Shown here: piece after piece, positions 14,221 to 14,392 of the stretch
How the letters are laid out: each line of letters begins with the position of its first letter
How positions within the stretch are numbered: position 1 is the stretch's first letter
NCBI GenBank assembly: GCA_002381045.1
Contig: DFWT01000040.1
Location: 1-14,392 of the forward strand
Direction of reading: 5' to 3'
DNA: 14,392 nucleotides
Origin: Rhodoferax sp. UBA4127
Lineage (GTDB): Bacteria; Pseudomonadota; Gammaproteobacteria; Burkholderiales; Burkholderiaceae_C
Translations under genes and position numbers: made by a program
Notes under the pieces: model-generated
Seen by the model: only the letters and a program-made list of their open reading frames with translations
The model's database searches: none
What the model was told of the DNA's origin: nothing

Positions 14221-14392
14221 ATGACAGGCAACTCAGCGCTGGTACTCGCGCTTGTCTGCGGACTCATTGCCGTTGGTTACGGCTTTTGGGCGCGCAGCTG
14301 GATTCTTTCCCAAGATGCAGGAAACGCCCGGATGCAAGAAATTGCAGCGGCCATTCAAACCGGTGCCGCCGCCTACCTGGCCCGGCAGTACA
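14221..14392 (+). CDS. hppA: Membrane-bound proton-translocating pyrophosphatase (partial, N-terminus only)
   Basis: The first 57 residues of a K+-stimulated or K+-independent membrane pyrophosphatase, which couples pyrophosphate hydrolysis to H+ (or Na+) pumping. The fragment has the first membrane helix (about 6-22, LVLALVCGLIAVGYGFW) and the characteristic MQEIAAAIQTGAAAYLARQY of the family, read through the window edge. A strong AGGAGA at 14208-14213 lies seven bases before the ATG, followed by an AT-rich spacer, so the start is secure. The K+-dependence residue and the catalytic motif are beyond the edge. Its placement beside ppa suggests shared attention to PPi levels, though the two genes are divergent. 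Confidence 0.9.
   Translation, partial: MTGNSALVLALVCGLIAVGYGFWARSWILSQDAGNARMQEIAAAIQTGAAAYLARQY

Overview
The window looks like the chromosome of a betaproteobacterium, order Burkholderiales and most likely family Comamonadaceae (Rhodoferax/Polaromonas-like). This is inferred from protein character, from the pairing of nadE with glnB, from the block sigma factor-DUF3619-DUF3106-RDD beside ilvB, and from short AT-rich palindromic repeats of a kind I associate with that family. No database search was possible. Most of the window is housekeeping and conserved accessory genes; there is no prophage, CRISPR array, tRNA, rRNA or intact insertion sequence that I can see.

Layout. 1-1732 (-): acetolactate synthase large subunit, missing its last C-terminal residues at the window edge. 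1733-1977: divergent regulatory region with a perfect 17-bp dyad between two candidate promoters. 1978-4213 (+): four tightly packed genes, namely a sigma-70-like factor, a one-helix membrane protein (DUF3619), an exported DUF3106 protein and an RDD membrane protein. 4226-6293 (-): nadE followed by glnB. 6312-7583 (+): a COG3146-type acyltransferase. 7658-11791 (-): a three-gene unit transcribed kdpD-like kinase, kdpE-like regulator, kup potassium transporter. 11792-12461: about 670 bp with no gene I can defend. 12462-13316 (-): fumarylacetoacetate-hydrolase-family enzyme. 13452-13991 (-): soluble inorganic pyrophosphatase. 14221 to the end (+): the start of a membrane proton-pumping pyrophosphatase.

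How the parts may work together. The sigma-factor block has the shape of an uncharacterised sigma/anti-sigma envelope system: regulator, single-pass membrane protein, exported protein and membrane protein, with overlapping or near-adjacent reading frames. The potassium unit places a two-component system directly upstream of the low-pressure transporter Kup instead of the KdpFABC pump. Its kinase lacks the whole N-terminal KdpD/USP half, so its input must differ from that of classical KdpD. A perfect 9-bp stem lies just before the kup start. NadE and PII (GlnB) link glutamine-dependent NAD synthesis with nitrogen sensing. The soluble and membrane pyrophosphatases are encoded back to back and both consume PPi.

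The most unusual local structure is two AT-rich palindrome-like insertions, inside nadE and inside the acyltransferase gene. Both keep the reading frame and add residues at loop positions.
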